Shown here one piece after another: positions 1 through 10,589 of a stretch of 35,569 nucleotides of DNA. The stretch lies in contig CAXKVV010001658.1 in the NCBI GenBank assembly GCA_964058805.1, positions 1 to 35,569 of the forward strand. The letters are read 5' to 3'. The DNA comes from Schoenoplectus triqueter. Lineage: Eukaryota > Streptophyta > Magnoliopsida > Poales > Cyperaceae. Positions within the stretch are counted from its first letter, which is position 1. The number at the start of each line of letters is the position of its first letter. The notes below the pieces were generated by a model. It ran no database searches. It saw only the letters and a list, made by a program, of their open reading frames with translations, and was not told where the DNA came from. The position numbers and the translations under genes are program-made.

Positions 1-244
1 ATTTCTTAATTTTTTCCCCTAAACCCTAATTGGATCATCAGTCTCATGAGAATTTTTTTTTTAAAATAAATGACAATATTTTAGACAGATAATACAAGGA
101 GCAAAAATGTCTCAAACAAAAACCTATTCATTGGAATAATTCCTTTTCCATTTAAAACCTTTGCAAATACCTAAATAAAAACAAACAGTACATTCTTCCT
201 GCAAAGCATAGTGAGTGATTGGCATTTATTTAATTAATTTGCAG
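1..244 (+). other. Intron (3' part) of the kinase-PP2C gene
   Basis: AT-rich DNA with no coding potential, ending in a T-rich stretch and a TTGCAG acceptor at 239-244, directly before the first recognisable kinase exon. An acceptor four bases further on (CCAG, 247-248) is possible, but TTGCAG is the better match. The exons for the kinase N-lobe (glycine loop and ATP-binding lysine) must lie upstream of the window. Confidence 0.7.
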
Positions 245-669
245 CCAGTTGGAACACCCAGGATTGGCTGTGCTGGTTGCAGCTCATGCAAGGCCACCTA
301 ACTACACCTTTTTTTACCATTTCTATAAATCAAGAAACTTGGCTGAGAAGTTACATGTCGAGGAGTGGGCACCATCTCCTGAATTTGCTGTCTCCATTGC
401 TTTAGACTTAGGTGACAGCCTCTTTTTCTTTTTATTTATTTTTTTCCTTTTGACTCTTTTACTTGAGACAAGGTTGGCATATCAGTGAATATTTCATTTT
501 TCTTGGAAATTAGAATAAAACTTGATTTTGTTTCATCTTTTCAATTTTGGAAACAAACATCAGCGAAGACTCTCGAGTATTTGCATGGCCTTGGAATTGT
601 ACACCGGGATATTAAACCATCCAATATTTTGGTAATTCTCTGCAAACCAATATCTGTAGCATTTGTAAT

Positions 670-719
<50 letters not shown>

Positions 720-3700
720 TCCGACTATGGTGCTTACAGATGCGTTGTGTGATTTACGCTCTATTTTCAATTTCAAGTCAGAAATAATCGATTTGAACCG
801 TTCAATCTAATCTTCATATCAAAATCTATTACTAAATCAAATTTTATATTTTTTAGAAGTTTTTTCCTATTTTTTCTGATAAGGAGAAAATGACTTGATC
901 TGAAAATTCTGGTTCATCCAAAAATGACGGTTTTCCCCCTATCTAAAAAAATAGCAAATAATTCCAAAAAATATAAAATTTGGTTTACTAATAGATTTTT
1001 GATATGAAGATTAGATTGAGTGGTTTGGATCGATCATTTCTGATATAAAATTAATAATAGAGTGCAAAGCACACAACGCTCTTGTGCTTTGCAAAGCATC
1101 ATAGCCTAATTATATATATATATATGAGTAATGCTATGGTGTTTCGCGAAGCACAAAATCTTTTGTGTGCTTCGTGTCCGTATCTCAAATTTAAAAGTTC
1201 AAACAGCCGATCCAAACTGTTGAACATCATCTTCATATTGAAATATCCTTAGAGATCAAATTTTATATTTTTTTGAATTTTTTTGCTATTTTTTAGATGG
1301 GTACAGAGTCGTTAGTTTTGGATGGTGCAGAAATCATTAGATCAGCAAACTTTGTACCCATTTAAAAAATTGCAAAAATTTTCAAAAAAATTTAAAATTT
1401 GATCTCCAAGGATATTTCAATATGAAGATGATGTTCAACCGTTTGGATCAGCTATTTGAACTTTTAAATTCGAGATACGGACGCGAAGCACCATAACATC
1501 ACTCTCTCTCTCTCTCTCTATACATATATATATCAGCTACCATTTGATCTTGTTAACTAATTTAATTTAGAGTTGTCTTGTAATTTTTTGTGCAGCTTGA
1601 CAAAGACTTCCATCCGCATCTGACAGATTTTGGTCTGGCTGCATACAAAAAGGATTTGAAAAAGGTTTCTGTTGAAAATTGGAAATCATCGGGCAAACCG
1701 ACAGGTGGATTTCATAAGCGACACATGGTTGGAACCCTAATTTACATGGCACCTGAGATTTTGCAAAAGGACATCCATACTGAAAAATCAGATGTCTATA
1801 GCTATGCCATATCCATGAAGTAAGAATTATCTCTTTCATTTCAAATGGTAACCTTATGCTATTTATGATTTTCCTTTTGTCATTAAATTCTATTTTCAAA
1901 TGAATGTAGCGAACTTCTTACCGGTGTTGTTCCTTATACAGATCTACGTGCTGAAGCTCAGGTAATATATTTTCTCCCACTTTCCTATAAGAAATTGAAA
2001 TAGGTGGATTACTTCATCTGCATTGACAAAGTCAAATCAGTTTATCTTTCGTGGTTGTTGTTAAGTTGTATTGTTTACAACTATTAGTTATATTGGGTGG
2101 ATTGTCGGGTTATCTGATAAACTACAGAAATGATTTTGGATCAATTATCTTAAAATGAAATTATCTGCAAAATGAAGGGTGAAATGAATCTCATAATTGT
2201 AGCAATATTTTCTATTCAGGCACATACAGTACTTGAAATGACATATACTGAACAACAACTAACTGCAAAGGTGGTCTCTGAGGATCTACGACCTGTTATT
2301 GCCAGATCTGAATCTGGATGTCCATCAAGTTTGATAACTCTTATTGAGCAGTGCTGGAACCCTGACCTGCTATCCCGACCTTCATTTCGAGAAATTGTTG
2401 AAAAATTGGCTGTACTTCAAAATCAGTTGAAGCCAATCTCAACTGGCAAACATGGCCAGAGCGATACAATAGAGGTCAATCGATGCCAGGAGGATATAAA
2501 TTGGTACAAACAAGGCAAGCAATTGGAGAAGAAACTGGAAATGTATAATAGAAACAAAGAGGCATTCAGTTGGTTGAATAACAGCACAGAGGCATATAGA
2601 CCAACTTTATCATGGGGCTCATTTTCTACATGCGGGAGAAGAGAGACTATGGAGGATGCTTATTTCCTGATGCCACGTATGTGTGGTTATCATGATATGC
2701 ATGCCTTTGGGATCTTTGATGGTCACAGAGGTATGTTATGGCATGACCTTCTACCATAGTGTATGTATAACGACCATCATAAGAATGCATATGAGTGTGT
2801 ATCATTATTTTCAAGCCTGTTGTTAATTCTAGTGTGATGATCACTATGTATAACTGTTGAAGTACTGGTATGGTGGGTTGAAAGTGGTCTCTGATTGACT
2901 GATACTACCATCATATGAACATAGGAGTCAAGATGAAAATAATCCGTTCATATATATATATATATAGAGCAAATCTACTGTGAGCTTAAGCTCACGGAAG
3001 GCCTCCGTGAGCTTAGCTCAAAAATTGTATCAAATGATTTTCAAATTTTAATTTTTCACTCTCATTAAATTCTTCATATTAAAATCTCACGGAGTACCAA
3101 AATTTGGGATATTTCGAGTTTTCTAAGTCATTTTTTTTAATTTTTGAAAATCAGCTTTAAAAATAATAATAAAATATTCAATGTTTGTACATTATTTTCA
3201 AAAATTGAAAAGAGTGACTTAAAAAACTCGAAACATTCTAAATTTTGGTACTCAATGAGATTTCAATATGAAAAATTTAATGAGAGTGAAAAATCAAAAT
3301 TTGAAGATCATTTGATATAATTTTTGAGCTAAGCTCACGGTAGATTTACTCTCTCTCTCTCTATATATATATATATTAATTTGTTGTATATGACCTTATC
3401 AGCTCTGAGTTTTAATGTGGGTGTTAAGCAATAAAATTGACGCTTGTGAGGAGGCTTTTTTTTTGGGAAAAAATAGTATGATACATATCTATACGTGTAG
3501 GTGCTGCAGCTGATGAATTCTCTGCAAGGGCAATTCCCACATTCTTGCGAAATTACTGCCACGCTGAGAGGTTAATGCATTATCTTTAAGAAGAAAATTC
3601 CTAGTAGAAACTGAAGCAGAATCAGGATTGAAGGAGGTTGGGGGGGGGGGGGGGAGTGGTATTAAATATCTATTTTTTAATGCTAAAATCACTCGAAAAC

Positions 3701-5410
3701 CATTCTCATAAAATCAGCCATTCTAATTCTTCCATCCTTCAGAAAAGAAGGGGTACTTTCAGAAAATCTTAGCCAACTAAACACAATTCTTTTCCAGCCC
3801 ATCTGACATGCTTGTCAAGGCATTCATGGGAACTGATATAGCTTTCAGAGAGGAGCTCTTGCTTCACCGTAATTCTAGGAGAATAACACAAAAACAGTGG
3901 CATCCTGGCTGCACTGGTCATCAGAGAAAAGCTTTCATGTGGCAAATGCTGGTGACTGTTGTGCCATTTTAAATCGATCTGGCCAGCCTTTTTTCATGAG
4001 TAAGGTGATACGTCATTTTAAAATTAACTTAGTTTTGGTGCACTTCCATGCTTTAAAACCAAAAAAATTCTTAACTATTTAATTCAGGTAATCCCAGAGG
4101 CATGATTCTTTTGTTTATCTCTACAGTCAACACCAACTTAGAAAGGTTAATTTTGTTCACAATGAGAATTTATGATAGAATGATCCCTGTGCAATGTTTT
4201 TCTTTTTGTTCACAATGAGAATTTATGATAGAATGATCCCTATGCAATGCTTTTCTTTTTGTTCACAATGAGAATTTATGATAGAATGCTTTGTAAGTGC
4301 ACTTGAAATAGTCCTTTGTTGTACCTAGTAAATTAAGTAATGATGTTCTCTTTAGAGAAGCTGATATGGTTAAGTAATGTTCGATACATAGGATCATGTG
4401 GCGAGCTGTACTAATGAGAGGGAACGTGTTACCAAAGAAGGAATGGATGTTAAATGGCAAGTTGATACGTGGCGTGTAGGTCCTGCTGCTTTACAGGTGA
4501 TAACACCATGCTCATTGAACTTGTTTGTTTTATTCATTAGATCTTGTGAATGTACTTCTGATTCAAGAAACCATACCATTTCTTTTACTATATATAAGTT
4601 TATATGCTGTAGCAATCTGATCTCAGTATCAAGAATGTTAATGTATTGGTTGGTATTGTCCTCATGTGGGTTTGACTACATCTTGATTCTGTTGTTATTT
4701 TCTTTTCCTTCTTTTTCTTTTCTTTACTCGCTGTTTCATTGAAAAATTAGAATATATTGAGGGGTATTGGGCTTTTTTATCCAAGCATCTATACATGTAT
4801 TTATGAAGTATATGTATTAGTTTTACCCCCCCAAAAGAAGTTTTGCACTAACAAATCTGGTCCTAGCTGTATTTGTAGGCTGTAACTGTTGTGCTTGGTG
4901 AAAGTCATTTAATGCATTAGACCATAAAAAAAATGATGTCTCTGTGCTTTTAATTAATTTCATTCCATTAGGTTACCAGATCAATTGGTGATGATGATTT
5001 AAAACCTTCTGTTACTGCACGGCCAGAGATAACTGAAACCTCTTTATCCTCTCAAGATGAGTTTCTGGTATGTTTTATTTTCCTTGGGGAGTTTGATTAA
5101 ATTTAAATGAACTCTGTATGGCGAGAACTTTTTTCCTGTTAAGGACTGGTGTAAAGAAGGATAGTTTGGCTATTCTAGGACAGAAAAAAGAATAAATCTT
5201 GGTTGTTTTGTCAAGGTAATGGCAAGTGATGAGCTATGGGATGTGCTAACAAATGAGGATGTGATATCAATAATAAAAGACACGGTTAAAGAACCCAGCA
5301 TGTGCTCGAAGCGACTGGCCACAGAGGCAGCGGAGCGTGGGAGCAAGGATAATATCACAGTTATTGTTATATTTCTTCGTCCGGTTTCTACAGCTGAAAG
5401 AATTTACTGA
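245..5410 (+). CDS. Protein kinase and PP2C-like domain-containing protein, 5'-truncated by the window, probable lesion in exon 7
   Basis: Ten exons are read: 245-411, 564-631, 1596-1819, 1910-1961, 2220-2730, 3501-3570, 3798-4004, 4392-4496, 4972-5067 and 5216-5410 (TGA). All junctions are GT-AG and the phases agree. Together they encode about 564 residues; family members are about 650, so roughly 90 N-terminal residues are outside. Kinase landmarks are HRDIKPSN (exon 2), TDFGLA and MAPEIL (exon 3), and a C-lobe arginine context SRPSF (exon 5). PP2C landmarks are RRETMEDAY and FDGHRG (exon 5), VANAGDC (exon 7), TRSIGD (exon 9) and DNITV (exon 10). The protein ends VSTAERIY. The family is known in plants (Arabidopsis At2g40860 type) and combines Ser/Thr kinase and Mg/Mn-dependent phosphatase folds; its substrates are not evident. 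Exon 7 needs two frame changes to read through, and the usual SDG of the SDGLWD motif is SDE here, so this copy may be a pseudogene or hold sequence errors. Identity is secure; function is not. Confidence 0.9.
671..719. repeat. (TA)n(GA)n microsatellite in intron 2
   Basis: An uninterrupted TA run is followed directly by a GA run, immediately left of a foldback element. The same TA or TA+GA/CT context flanks the other MITEs in the window. Confidence 0.9.
720..1106. mobile_element. Foldback MITE in intron 2 (divergent family A relative)
   Basis: Two long arms are near-perfect reverse complements: 804-853 (from AATCTAATCTTCATATC) pairs with 966-1018 (to GATATGAAGATTAGATT). The outer parts also pair: GCGTTGTGTG near 742 with CACACAACGC near 1070, and CTATGGTGCT near 724 with a diverged GCATCATAG near 1096. 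It has no coding capacity. It sits between a (TA)n(GA)n tract on the left and a (TA)n tract on the right (1109-1125), so the target duplication cannot be told from the microsatellite. The ends resemble the next element (CTATGGTG... / ...CATAG). Confidence 0.75.
1127..1503. mobile_element. Foldback MITE in intron 2, family A
   Basis: It begins near ATGCTATGGTGTTTCGCG and ends near CGCGAAGCACCATAACATC, an imperfect terminal inverted repeat. The arms pair along most of their length, for example CATCTTCATATTGAAATATCC (in part) at about 1227-1246 with GGATATTTCAATATGAAGATG (in part) at about 1409-1428, and GGGTACAGAG near 1300 with TTTGTACCC near 1353. The right end is shorter than the left, as if an internal piece of the terminal hairpin had been lost. 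A second copy lies at 12298-12670. It is flanked by TA repeats on the left and CT/TA repeats on the right. Confidence 0.8.
2967..3352. mobile_element. Foldback MITE in intron 5, family B
   Basis: The ends are GAGCAAATCTACTGTGAGCTT and AAGCTCACGGTAGATTTACTC (in part), a terminal inverted repeat of about 20 bp. The interior is a long imperfect palindrome, for example ATTAAATTCTTCATATTAAAA with TTTCAATATGAAAAATTTAAT (in part). A (TA)n tract precedes it (2950-2966) and (CT)n(TA)n follows (3349-3375). Related copies or fragments lie at 5890-6297, 11962-12239 and 12671-12908. It is non-coding and lies wholly inside an intron of the kinase-PP2C gene. Confidence 0.8.
3640..3654. repeat. Poly-G tract, 15 G, in intron 6
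   Basis: An uninterrupted run of 15 G lies 70 bases past the exon 6 donor. Its length is likely to vary, and it is a possible source of local sequencing error. Confidence 0.85.
3798..4004 (+). pseudogene. Exon 7 of the kinase-PP2C gene, frame-disrupted
   Basis: The exon enters in the frame that reads SDMLVKAFMGTD and on to QKQWHPGCT (codons from 3799). The expected continuation LVIREK is in the next frame (3914-3931), and FHVANAGDCCAILNRSG is in the third (from 3933). Read without correction, the entry frame meets TAA at 3970-3972, removing the AGD, SIGD and DN metal-site motifs. Between HPGCT and LVIREK about four to five residues of the usual PP2C block are also absent. Flanking splice sites (CAG at 3795-3797, AAG|GTGATA at 4004/4005) are intact and the third frame is in phase with exon 8. 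Either real inactivation or a local assembly error would explain this. Confidence 0.7.
4151..4288. repeat. 53-bp minisatellite in intron 7, about 2.6 copies
   Basis: The block beginning TTGTTCACAATGAGAATTTA recurs at exact 53-bp spacing (landmark G at 4155, 4208 and 4261). The first two copies differ by a few substitutions (CCCTGTGCAATG versus CCCTATGCAATG) and the third breaks off after GATAGAATG. Such a duplication inside an intron has no visible coding effect. Confidence 0.9.
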
Positions 5411-5623
5411 TGGTACTACAATTTTGTAAGTTGCACGTGAATTATACCACAGTATTCCCAATACTAGTGTTCTGGAAGAGAATTATTTATAGTAAGGTTA
5501 CAGTAACTTGTTCAATTGATTTGTTTTTTCACATTCAGATAGAGAAGGACAACAATAATTGAAAGCGTGTGCGCTATTACATCAGACTAAAAGTTATTTA
5601 TATAACTTTTACTGGAATAAGCA

Positions 5624-5629
5624 AATAAA
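5624..5629 (+). promoter_or_regulatory. Candidate polyadenylation signal of the kinase-PP2C gene
   Basis: AATAAA lies 214 bases after the TGA at 5408-5410, in T/A-rich DNA, a reasonable 3' UTR length for a plant gene. No transcript evidence is available, and plant poly(A) signals are loose. Confidence 0.4.
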
Positions 5630-5889
5630 AATTTCATGAGTCACAACTATTTTCTTCTCCACTTATTATTGTATTCTAATCGATGACCACAAAACCGGAT
5701 ATCAAACAAGCCCAAATTGGGACAATTGGGCCCTAATATCGACTCTAAAGCGTACCATCGATATGAATTTCGTAGAGATCTTCGTAAAGATTAGAAGCTT
5801 ACAGACTCCTGTTTAATTGACCATTCAGTTTGGCGCCATTCAACAAAAATTCGTTCCCATCATGTTGATATATATATATATATATATAC

Positions 5890-6297
5890 AGTGGAGATAT
5901 TGTGAGCTTAAACTCATAGAGGTCTTCCGTGAGTTTAATTCAAAAAATATATTAAATCATTTCAAAATTTTAATTTATCATTCTCATTAAATTATGTATA
6001 TGAAAATCTCATGGGATATAAAAATTTGAAGCGTTTTGAGCTTTTTAAGTTGTGATTTTTATTTTTTAAAAATCAGCTCTAAAAATAATAATAATATATT
6101 CAATACTTGAACATCATTTAAAAAAATTAAAAACGATGATTAAAAAGCTCAAAACAATTCAAATTTTTGCATACCACAAGATATTTATATAAAGAATTTA
6201 ATAAGAATGATAAATTAAAATTTTAAAATAATTTAATATAATTTTTGAGTTAAACTCACAGAAATTTTCCGTGAGCTTAAGCTCACGGTATCTCCAC
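5890..6297. mobile_element. Foldback MITE, family B, downstream of the kinase-PP2C gene
   Basis: The left end GTGGAGATATTGTGAGCTTA is matched by the right end TGAGCTTAAGCTCACGGTAT then CTCCAC. The interior arms pair across a centre near 6090 (AATCAGCTCTAAAAATAATA side against the AAAATTAAAAACGATG side). It lies between (TA)n at 5867-5888 and (CA)n(TA)n(CA)n at 6295-6333. It has no coding capacity. Sequence and ends match the intron 5 element at 2967-3352, so both belong to one family. Confidence 0.8.
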
Positions 6298-6333
6298 ACA
6301 CACTATATATATATATACACACACACACACACT

Positions 6334-8353
6334 AGAATTGATCATCAGTGCAAACGGTACGGCAATTGATATTTACACGATTACACATCATTTGGTTCTT
6401 ACGTTACAATTTCGTCTCCTCTAGTATCACGCGCCTCATTAATGCCTCGTACTGTTTTAAAAGAAACACGGGAGCTAAAAAAACGAATAGTTGCGAGGTT
6501 ATATAAGCGAAGAGACGAGATATGTATAATTGAAAACCTACTTGGATAGGGACGCTACTTGATTGGATTACAATAAACAACCTGGACACGGGTTGTTTAA
6601 ATCAATTTTCTGCACCAGCTGACAAGGAATTGACAAACAAAGAAGTCATGATTCAACTAAAATATAATAACGTACTGCTACCTTTATTAATGCTTTTGAC
6701 ATAATAACACCTGGATTTTGTAGAAATTTTGAATCAATTTATGGTGCTTAGCAGGTTATTACATAATAAAATTGACCTAATAACTATGCCCTTTACTGGA
6801 ATCATCCTCGCTTATTTCTCACGTTTTCTGAGTACATAAGTAATTTCCACCTAATCTTAGAGAAAAATTATAAATGCCTGCAGGCAATGTGTTATCTAAC
6901 TAAAAAAAGGCACTAATGTTACAAGATAACTGAAATTTCAAGAAGAAAATTTCACGAAAAATGTTCCCCACCAAGGTGTTGATTTTCTCTTAATCAACGT
7001 GAAATACTATTTTTCGACAATTGTGAATCAATGAGATTCATAAAATTAGAAAAACCTTTAAAAACTTTAGAATGAGAAATTACCCTTCCAAGGCTAGCAT
7101 GAAGTCTGGGCTACTCCACTCTAAAGCTCAAATTCTTGCAGACAGTACGTCATGCACAAAATAATTACAGCTAAGCTCTCCGGAAGTTTCCTCTAGAACC
7201 TAGGTGGTTGGCAAAATGTACATCATTTTTGTCTAGAAGTTCCATAAGTATTCCTAGACAATTTTGCAAATTTTTTTCATTTTGAGTTATTTAATAAATT
7301 AAAAAACTGAAAAATCTGCAAAATCTTCTTTTTGCCATTGAATATTTGAACTTGCAGTTGTATACATCTCAACAGTAAAGAAGTTCTAATTTATATAAAT
7401 AGTTGTCTTTTTTTCTTAAATTCGTAGAACATTTGCATTGGTTTTGTGATATTTTGTACCCTACCAATTCATATAGAACTGTAACTAACTGAACTTTATA
7501 AAAATGGAATTAGCAAATGCATGTGTATTTAAAATATTGTGCATTTAAAATATATTCCAGCATGACAATTAAACTACATTTCTGTTCTTCATAGCCAAAA
7601 GAAAAAAAGAAACATTTAAATCTCTTATTGCACTTTTTCATGGTTAAATCATTATGTATGTTTCCTATATATTAATTAAACTACTTTTATTATGTCTTAA
7701 TTATTTTGTAACTAGCTCTGGATGGTGTTTTTGCATGCCTTGTAAAAGGATCCAGGTCTCTTCAGTTGGCCACTATCATGATTGCTCTAACTTTGGACTT
7801 GAAACTTCCCTTAGAGAGCATGTTCTGCAAACCTTGTACCACTAAATACACGTTATAATTCTCATGTTTGTAACTAATCCATGTTGCCTTGTAATTCAGA
7901 AATTAATCATGCCTTGTAATTCAGAAATTAATCAGTGTTATATGTGTTTGAATACAATAAAATTTTGTTACTCTATAAGCGTGAAAATCTTCGGGCAAGG
8001 CATAAAGAATCAATTTTGAAGTATATTTGTAAATCTCTGCAAATCTCTTTCAGATTGAACTGGAAAGAGTGATTGCTTAATTAATTGTCAATTTAGTTAG
8101 CTTAAAAAATATAATGGAGAAAGCGACATGCATATGAGAGACTCTTAATTCCATTTGGTTGCATGTTCCTGTCCATATAATCACCACAATCAATTGTGAA
8201 TCAATTAAAGGCGCTATTAAAACACTCACGCCAATATGTCACATTCCACTTTTTTTTTAAGTATGATGCAATGTACGCCACTACAAAATCTTATAATATA
8301 AGAGTTCAGTAGCTACTGCATTGCATAGAACCTGAAGTATCATAACTACTGCT
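6334..8353. other. Intergenic DNA, no gene recognised
   Basis: AT-rich DNA. Open frames are all under about 65 codons and show no recognisable protein family, codon bias or splice pattern. The only clear structure is a short tandem duplication at 7886-7935. No tRNA or rRNA signature was seen. Confidence 0.6.
7886..7935. repeat. Tandem duplication of 25 bp
   Basis: GCCTTGTAATTCAGAAATTA followed by ATCAT is present twice in direct succession, at 7886 and 7911, the last base differing. It is a simple local duplication. Confidence 0.9.
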
Positions 8354-8358
8354 ACAAG
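8354..8358. repeat. Target-site duplication, left copy (ACAAG)
   Basis: ACAAG lies immediately before the TG of the 5' LTR and is repeated exactly after the CA of the 3' LTR at 11163-11167. Five bases is the expected target duplication for copia elements. Confidence 0.85.
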
Positions 8359-8922
8359 TGTTGGATTTTTTAGGTTTAAATTCAACTTTTCGCTCATGTA
8401 CTCGTCTTTTGGACTCTATTTATTCTCGTCCCCTTCACTTCTCTATGTAGAGCTACCGAAAAATTAAGGTTGTTACAGTATTTCATGATTGGTGACTACT
8501 CCTTGTTTACCTTGAACAAAAGATAAAGAGAATAATAGAATAAAGAGAATGAGGAAGGTAGAGATAAAATGATTGCTTGTTTTGTTAATTGAAATACTCT
8601 TGTCATCTCTTATAATTTCTTTGATTTGATTTATAGTAAGTTTATTGGTTATTTGCCTCTCAGCAGAGTAGGCTCGACCAAATAATTTTATCTCGTGTGT
8701 CTCCTCTTGTGTATTTGTTTGAATCAATCTATCCTATGGTAACACCTCTCACTTTATTGTGGTTGGTTGGTTGCATGCTTGATCGGTTTTATTTTTAATT
8801 TCTAGGTTTTCCTTGGTGTGCGGGTTCTTGCTTGATTTGTGGGTGTTTTTGATAGTTGGTACCTGCTGTATCAGTATTGTACCCACTGAACCGATTTGTA
8901 CCCATCCTAATTTTACATAACA
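8359..8922 (+). repeat. 5' LTR of the copia element
   Basis: It starts TGTTGGATTTTTTAGG and ends TTTTACATAACA. It aligns along its length with 10590-11162, sharing CTTCACTTCTCTATGTAGAG and TATCAGTATTGTACCCA. The right boundary is fixed by the adjoining primer-binding site and by the target duplication on the far side of the element. Confidence 0.88.
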
Positions 8923-8924
8923 AG

Positions 8925-8936
8925 TGGTATCGGAGT
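8925..8936 (+). promoter_or_regulatory. Primer-binding site, initiator tRNA-Met type
   Basis: TGGTATCGGAGT, two bases after the LTR end, matches the usual plant copia primer site TGGTATCAGAGC at ten of twelve positions. This supports the assignment to copia and fixes the + orientation. Confidence 0.8.
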
Positions 8937-9021
8937 CGGGTTCAGTGATACGATTGTTTGATGCGGCTCCAACTTGAACAAGAATATGACAAACCCTATT
9001 ATAATATTTATCTTTGGGATT

Positions 9022-9735
9022 AAGAAATTTGATGGGAAACAAAACTTTACATTATGGTAAGGATCGGTCTGTGATGCCTTTGTGATTCAGAGTTTGAATG
9101 ATGCCTTGAGTAGTAGCAAAATAACATAAATAGAGGGTGATAAGTGAAAAATATTGTGTGATAAATTTCTTAGTACGATCTGATTTTATTTGTGTAATGA
9201 AATCAAGACTCTTTTTATGGTCATAATATGTCCAAATGAGTTATCGATGAAACTAGAAGGCATATATTTGTCCAAGTCCGTGGTAAGTCAGACGATTTTG
9301 AAAAAGCGGTTGTATCAATTTAGGATAGAGGAGGGTATGGACTTGAGCATTCACCTTGATGTATTTAACACTTTGGTGTGAGATGTGTTTAATGTGGGTG
9401 GAAAGATCGAGGAAGATGATCAAGTTTGTTTATTCATTGCATTCCTACCAAAGTCGTATGATCCGATTGTGATATCTTTGCTAGGGAAGAAAAGTGACTT
9501 AACTATATCGAAGGTGACTACCGTACTTTTAGATTTTGAGTCCTTGAGGCAGCGTGAGGAAGATGTGTTAGGATCCTCTAGCGCACTTGTGACTACATTG
9601 GATTGGCGGCGACGGAAAAGATCGGGCAACGGTATATGCCATAAGTGCGGCAAGCCCGATCACTTTTGACGGGATTGTCCTGAGAGACAACTAGACAGTC
9701 TACCTACCCCTGGAGCCGATCACACGACAGTTACA
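9022..9735 (+). pseudogene. Copia gag remnant with CCHC zinc knuckle
   Basis: A broken gag reading begins KFDGKQNFTLW (9025 on) and meets TAA at 9058-9060. Gag-like text resumes in the same and neighbouring frames: KLEGIYLSKSVVSQTILKK, then LYQFRIEEGMDLSIHLDVFN (stop at 9379-9381), then KIEEDDQVCLFIAFLPKSYD. A zinc knuckle, CHKCGKPDHF-stop-RDC, closes it at about 9637-9681; the cysteine and histidine spacing is CX2CX4HX4C with a TGA inside. Several stops make this a clear pseudogene. The conserved order (FDG...LW, YxSKS, KLYxxRMEEG-like, LPxSYD, knuckle) is that of plant copia Gag. Confidence 0.85.
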
Positions 9736-9789
9736 ATTAGTAATGATGGTGATGTCATTGTGTGTGGGGGTGAGGAAGATGTGTATGAG

Positions 9790-10110
9790 TCTGTTGTTGA
9801 TGAGACATGCAATAGTAGCGGTGGCGCCAGTAGTAGCTATGTGTTAGACTCTAGGAGCACATTCTATGTTTATTATCGGAGAGTTTGGTTTGATTCCTTT
9901 CAAGAGGTGTTTGGTGGGACCATAACTTTGTTTGATGGATCGACCTTGTTGGTTGTCGGAGTTGGTACGATTAGGTTCCAGATGTGGGATGATATGATCC
10001 GTATGATTATCGATGTTTGTTATGTATTTAGTGTAGGAGGAGTCTTGTATCATTCAATGAGTTGGATTCACATGGATATGAGATACATATTCGTGGTGGG
10101 TCCATAGAAG
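9790..10110 (+). pseudogene. Copia protease remnant
   Basis: The frame from 9760 reads VLDSRSTFYV at about 9841-9870, followed by WFDSF, then GGTITLFDGSTLLVVGVGTI and a DVCYVF block. This is the layout of the plant copia aspartic protease and the segment after it (VLDSGCSFH, WFDTF, VVGIGTI, DVRYVP). The catalytic DSG is DSR here (9847-9855), so the enzyme would be inactive. The frame ends at 10105-10107 and no integrase follows. Confidence 0.75.
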
Positions 10111-10589
10111 TACTTCGTGGTGACATGGCTGTCATTCGGGATACTTCAGAATACTAGACGTGATGGTCTCTATGAGATAGTTGGTACGGTGGAGTCTACG
10201 TCCACTATCGTACCAGCTGATACTCTTACTTGGAGAGTTGTAGGAGGTGATGACATGATTGGTTGCGGTGAAGCTGTGACGGTTGAGACATGTCACATGC
10301 TTGTGATGTCATGGCACAATTACCTGGACAGAGGATAACTGGAGGCAGCAGGCTTAGCCATCTAGATTTTCTTGGACGCCTTGGGACTGATGGAGGTAGG
10401 TGTGGATATGTGGTGGGTGATGCTACATGGGGCATTGGATTTGTGCGACCACCGACCGTGGACTCATATTTAATGTGGTGACTCTCTAAACTATGAGGCT
10501 TGCGGGAGGCAAATGGGATATCGACAAATAAGTATTGGGGCTATAACAGTTGGTATGGAATGAGTTGTTGTTTAAGCCTACGATGGAAA

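Noticed and set aside
16..30. Telomere-like CCTAAACCCTAA
   Set aside because: Under two units, inside an intron; at most a chance telo-box.
1567..1899. 110-codon minus-strand frame
   Set aside because: Lies opposite kinase exon 3, whose + strand reading has clear DFG and APE motifs; a shadow frame.
7654..7845. 63-codon frame as a small gene
   Set aside because: Starts in AT-rich DNA with no homology or conserved motif recognised; its length is within chance.
8473..9042. Antisense frames in the 5' LTR and start of the copia interior, and the matching one at 10668-10985
   Set aside because: They are antisense to the LTRs, appear at matching places in both, and show no protein family.
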